A stretch of 64,000 nt of DNA from Heliomicrobium gestii (lineage in GTDB: Bacteria; Bacillota; Desulfitobacteriia; Heliobacteriales; Heliobacteriaceae). This document shows positions 63,167 through 64,000 of the stretch, piece after piece (position 1 is the first letter of the stretch; each line of letters opens with the position of its first letter). Location of the stretch: positions 78,930 through 142,929 of the forward strand of contig NZ_WXEX01000010.1 of NCBI RefSeq assembly GCF_009877435.1. Reading direction: 5' to 3'. The notes beneath the pieces were generated by a model. The model did not search any database and was not told the origin of the DNA. It saw only the letters and a list, made by a program, of their open reading frames with translations. The translations under genes were made by a program, and so were the position numbers.

Positions 63167-63171
63167 TATAT

Positions 63172-63254
63172 TGGTGCGAGAGGGGGGACTTGAACCCCCA
63201 CGGTTGCCCACACGCCCCTCAAACGTGCGCGTCTGCCAGTTCCGCCACTCTCGC
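63172..63254 (-). tRNA. tRNA-Leu (anticodon GAG)
   Basis: Acceptor GCGAGAG/CTCTCGC, anticodon loop TTGAGGG on stem CACGT/GCGTG, long variable arm, encoded CCA. GAG reads CUC/CUU leucine codons. Confidence 0.93.
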
Positions 63255-63259
63255 ATACA

Positions 63260-63335
63260 TGGAGCCACTGACCGGGATTGAACCGGTGACCTTATCCTTA
63301 CCAAGGATACGCTCTACCGACTGAGCTACAGCGGC
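63260..63335 (-). tRNA. tRNA-Thr (anticodon GGT)
   Basis: Anticodon loop TTGGTAA on stem TATCC/GGATA; acceptor GCCGCTG with encoded CCA. Confidence 0.93.
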
Positions 63336-63354
63336 ATATATGATTGAAGAAAGA

Positions 63355-63429
63355 TGGCAGGGGAGACAGGACTCGAACCCGCAGCCTACGGTTTTGGAGA
63401 CCGCCGCTCTACCATTGAGCTACTCCCCT
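63355..63429 (-). tRNA. tRNA-Trp (anticodon CCA)
   Basis: Acceptor AGGGGAG/CTCCCCT, anticodon loop CTCCAAA on stem GCGGT/ACCGT, encoded CCA. Confidence 0.93.
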
Positions 63430-63441
63430 ATAAGCCATTGA

Positions 63442-63515
63442 TGGAGCGGGTGATGGGAATCGAACCCACGTATTCAGCTTGGGAAGCTGATGTTCTACCA
63501 TTGAACTACACCCGC
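63442..63515 (-). tRNA. tRNA-Gly (anticodon CCC)
   Basis: Acceptor GCGGGTG/CACCCGC, anticodon loop TTCCCAA on stem TCAGC/GCTGA, encoded CCA. Confidence 0.93.
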
Positions 63516-63534
63516 AAACCGGATATAAACGATA

Positions 63535-63609
63535 TGGAGCGGGAAACGAGATTCGAACTCGCGACCCTCGCCTTGGCAAGGCGATGCTCTACCGCTGAGC
63601 TATTCCCGC
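63535..63609 (-). tRNA. tRNA-Gly (anticodon GCC)
   Basis: Acceptor GCGGGAA/TTCCCGC, anticodon loop TTGCCAA on stem TCGCC/GGCGA, encoded CCA. Confidence 0.93.
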
Positions 63610-63615
63610 AAAATA

Positions 63616-63703
63616 TGGTGCCGAAGGCCGGGGTCGAACCGGCACGAGGGGTGACCTCACTGGTTTTTGAGACCAGCGCGTCTGCCAATTCCGCCACTTC
63701 GGC
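63616..63703 (-). tRNA. tRNA-Leu (anticodon CAA)
   Basis: Acceptor GCCGAAG/CTTCGGC, anticodon loop CTCAAAA on stem CTGGT/ACCAG, long variable arm, encoded CCA. CAA reads UUG. Confidence 0.93.
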
Positions 63704-63711
63704 AAAGTAGA

Positions 63712-63788
63712 TGGTGGGCGATGAGGGAATCGAACCCCCGACCTCATGCATGTGAGGCATGCGCTCTAACCGACTGAGCTAATCGCCC
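63712..63788 (-). tRNA. tRNA-Val (anticodon CAC)
   Basis: Acceptor GGGCGAT/ATCGCCC, anticodon loop CTCACAT on stem CATGC/GCATG, encoded CCA. First tRNA of the operon, nearest the promoter. Confidence 0.93.
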
Positions 63789-63819
63789 GTACCAGCGGTG
63801 TTCGCCGGTGACGAAATAT

Positions 63820-63848
63820 ACTGTATCAAAAAAAAAGACTAAAGTCAA
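63820..63848 (-). promoter_or_regulatory. promoter of the tRNA operon
   Basis: TTGACT (63848-63843), 17 bases, TACAGT (63825-63820), followed by the tRNA-Val gene. The -10 is a weak match. The remaining bases to 64000 show no supported gene. Confidence 0.5.
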
Positions 63849-64000
63849 CAGGTTTTTTCACGTTTCTACGGAGAAAATCAAGGAGAGACAGGAAAAGTAT
63901 GGTCGTTTTCGATGCCGAGGATATTTTGCCTGTTCTATGCGTTGTTCTGTCTTCTTTTTCTTCTTTTATGGAATGAATAAACGGTTTAGCTATAGGCAAG

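Larger units (their letters stand above)
62832..63171. other. intergenic stretch with two terminators
   Basis: A gap of about 340 bases. It holds a minus-strand hairpin with T-run (63028-63060) and a second bidirectional hairpin (63136-63166); no supported gene is seen. Confidence 0.6.

Noticed and set aside
63094..63760. Short frames overlapping the tRNA cluster
   Set aside because: Translations of tRNA genes; they look repeated (RMEPTY-type patterns) because tRNA arms are conserved.
63899..63979. A 26-codon ORF after GGAGAG near the end of the window
   Set aside because: Low-complexity, no recognisable pattern, and too little context to claim a gene.

Overview
The window (about 57% G+C by eye) reads as a chromosomal segment of an endospore-forming Firmicute of the Clostridia/Peptococcales type. 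The gene content and base composition would fit a heliobacterium such as Heliomicrobium, but no photosynthesis gene is present to prove this. Spore-related genes (spoVK-like, spoVB-like, an alpha/beta SASP, a 21-codon spoVM), a T-box leader, a 6S-like RNA and strong Shine-Dalgarno sites with frequent TTG/GTG starts all support this. No insertion sequence, CRISPR array, rRNA operon or intact prophage was seen.

Layout. 1-6.9 kb: a tight plus-strand operon mutS-mutL-methyltransferase-miaA-hfq with overlapping ends and a clear terminator. 7.1-13.9 kb: two unrecognised membrane proteins, then spoVK-hflX-ynbB, an order I recall from Bacillus, and a DUF456 protein. The HflX carries an N-terminal JAMM-type metal-site motif. 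13.9-17.6 kb: ddl, lexA (minus) and an alpha-glucan phosphorylase. 17.7-22.5 kb: a minus-strand group of surface, sensor-tail, ComFB and ferredoxin-type proteins. 22.7-26.2 kb: a two-gene plus-strand module of unknown role, a cytosolic papain/C39-like cysteine peptidase with a His/Asp-rich tail followed by a 791-residue protein of no recognised family. 26.3-28.7 kb: leuA behind a T-box leader with its own promoter, and a 6S-like RNA with a near-consensus promoter. 28.7-37.5 kb: UPF0182, ACT, phenylacetate-CoA ligase, a potassium channel/TrkA protein, a PHP phosphoesterase and an EF-G paralogue, all minus.

37.6-46.9 kb: spoVB-like and SASP genes (plus), then surE, a gamma-glutamylcyclotransferase and a folE-queE-DUF366 deazapurine cluster (minus), DUF2225, a Fur-family gene broken by an in-frame TAA, SIMPL, TIGR04086, spoVM, a divergent PlsY-like protein and a zinc-ribbon protein. 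47-53.7 kb: pssA, a HAD phosphatase with DUF3343, ahcY, an LCP cell-wall ligase, FAH and an SLH protein. 53.9-57.3 kb: a yolD-like/Y-family polymerase operon behind two tandem LexA-type operators, convergent with recJ. 57.3-62.9 kb: GNAT, an orphan phage tail-like protein, cheX and a REC-CheX fusion, an MCP remnant, a STAS protein, two very small hydrophobic proteins, a YczE-like protein and a lipoprotein. 63.1-63.8 kb: a seven-gene tRNA operon (Val, Leu, Gly, Gly, Trp, Thr, Leu) on the minus strand.

How the genes fit together. Three DNA-integrity groups are present: mismatch repair (mutS, mutL), SOS control (lexA with the operator-bearing Y-polymerase operon), and recJ. RNA and translation functions include miaA, hfq, hflX, the 6S-like RNA, the EF-G paralogue, the deazapurine cluster and the tRNAs. 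The sporulation genes are dispersed rather than clustered. The best candidate for an undescribed system is the peptidase plus 791-residue protein pair at 22.7-26.2 kb.
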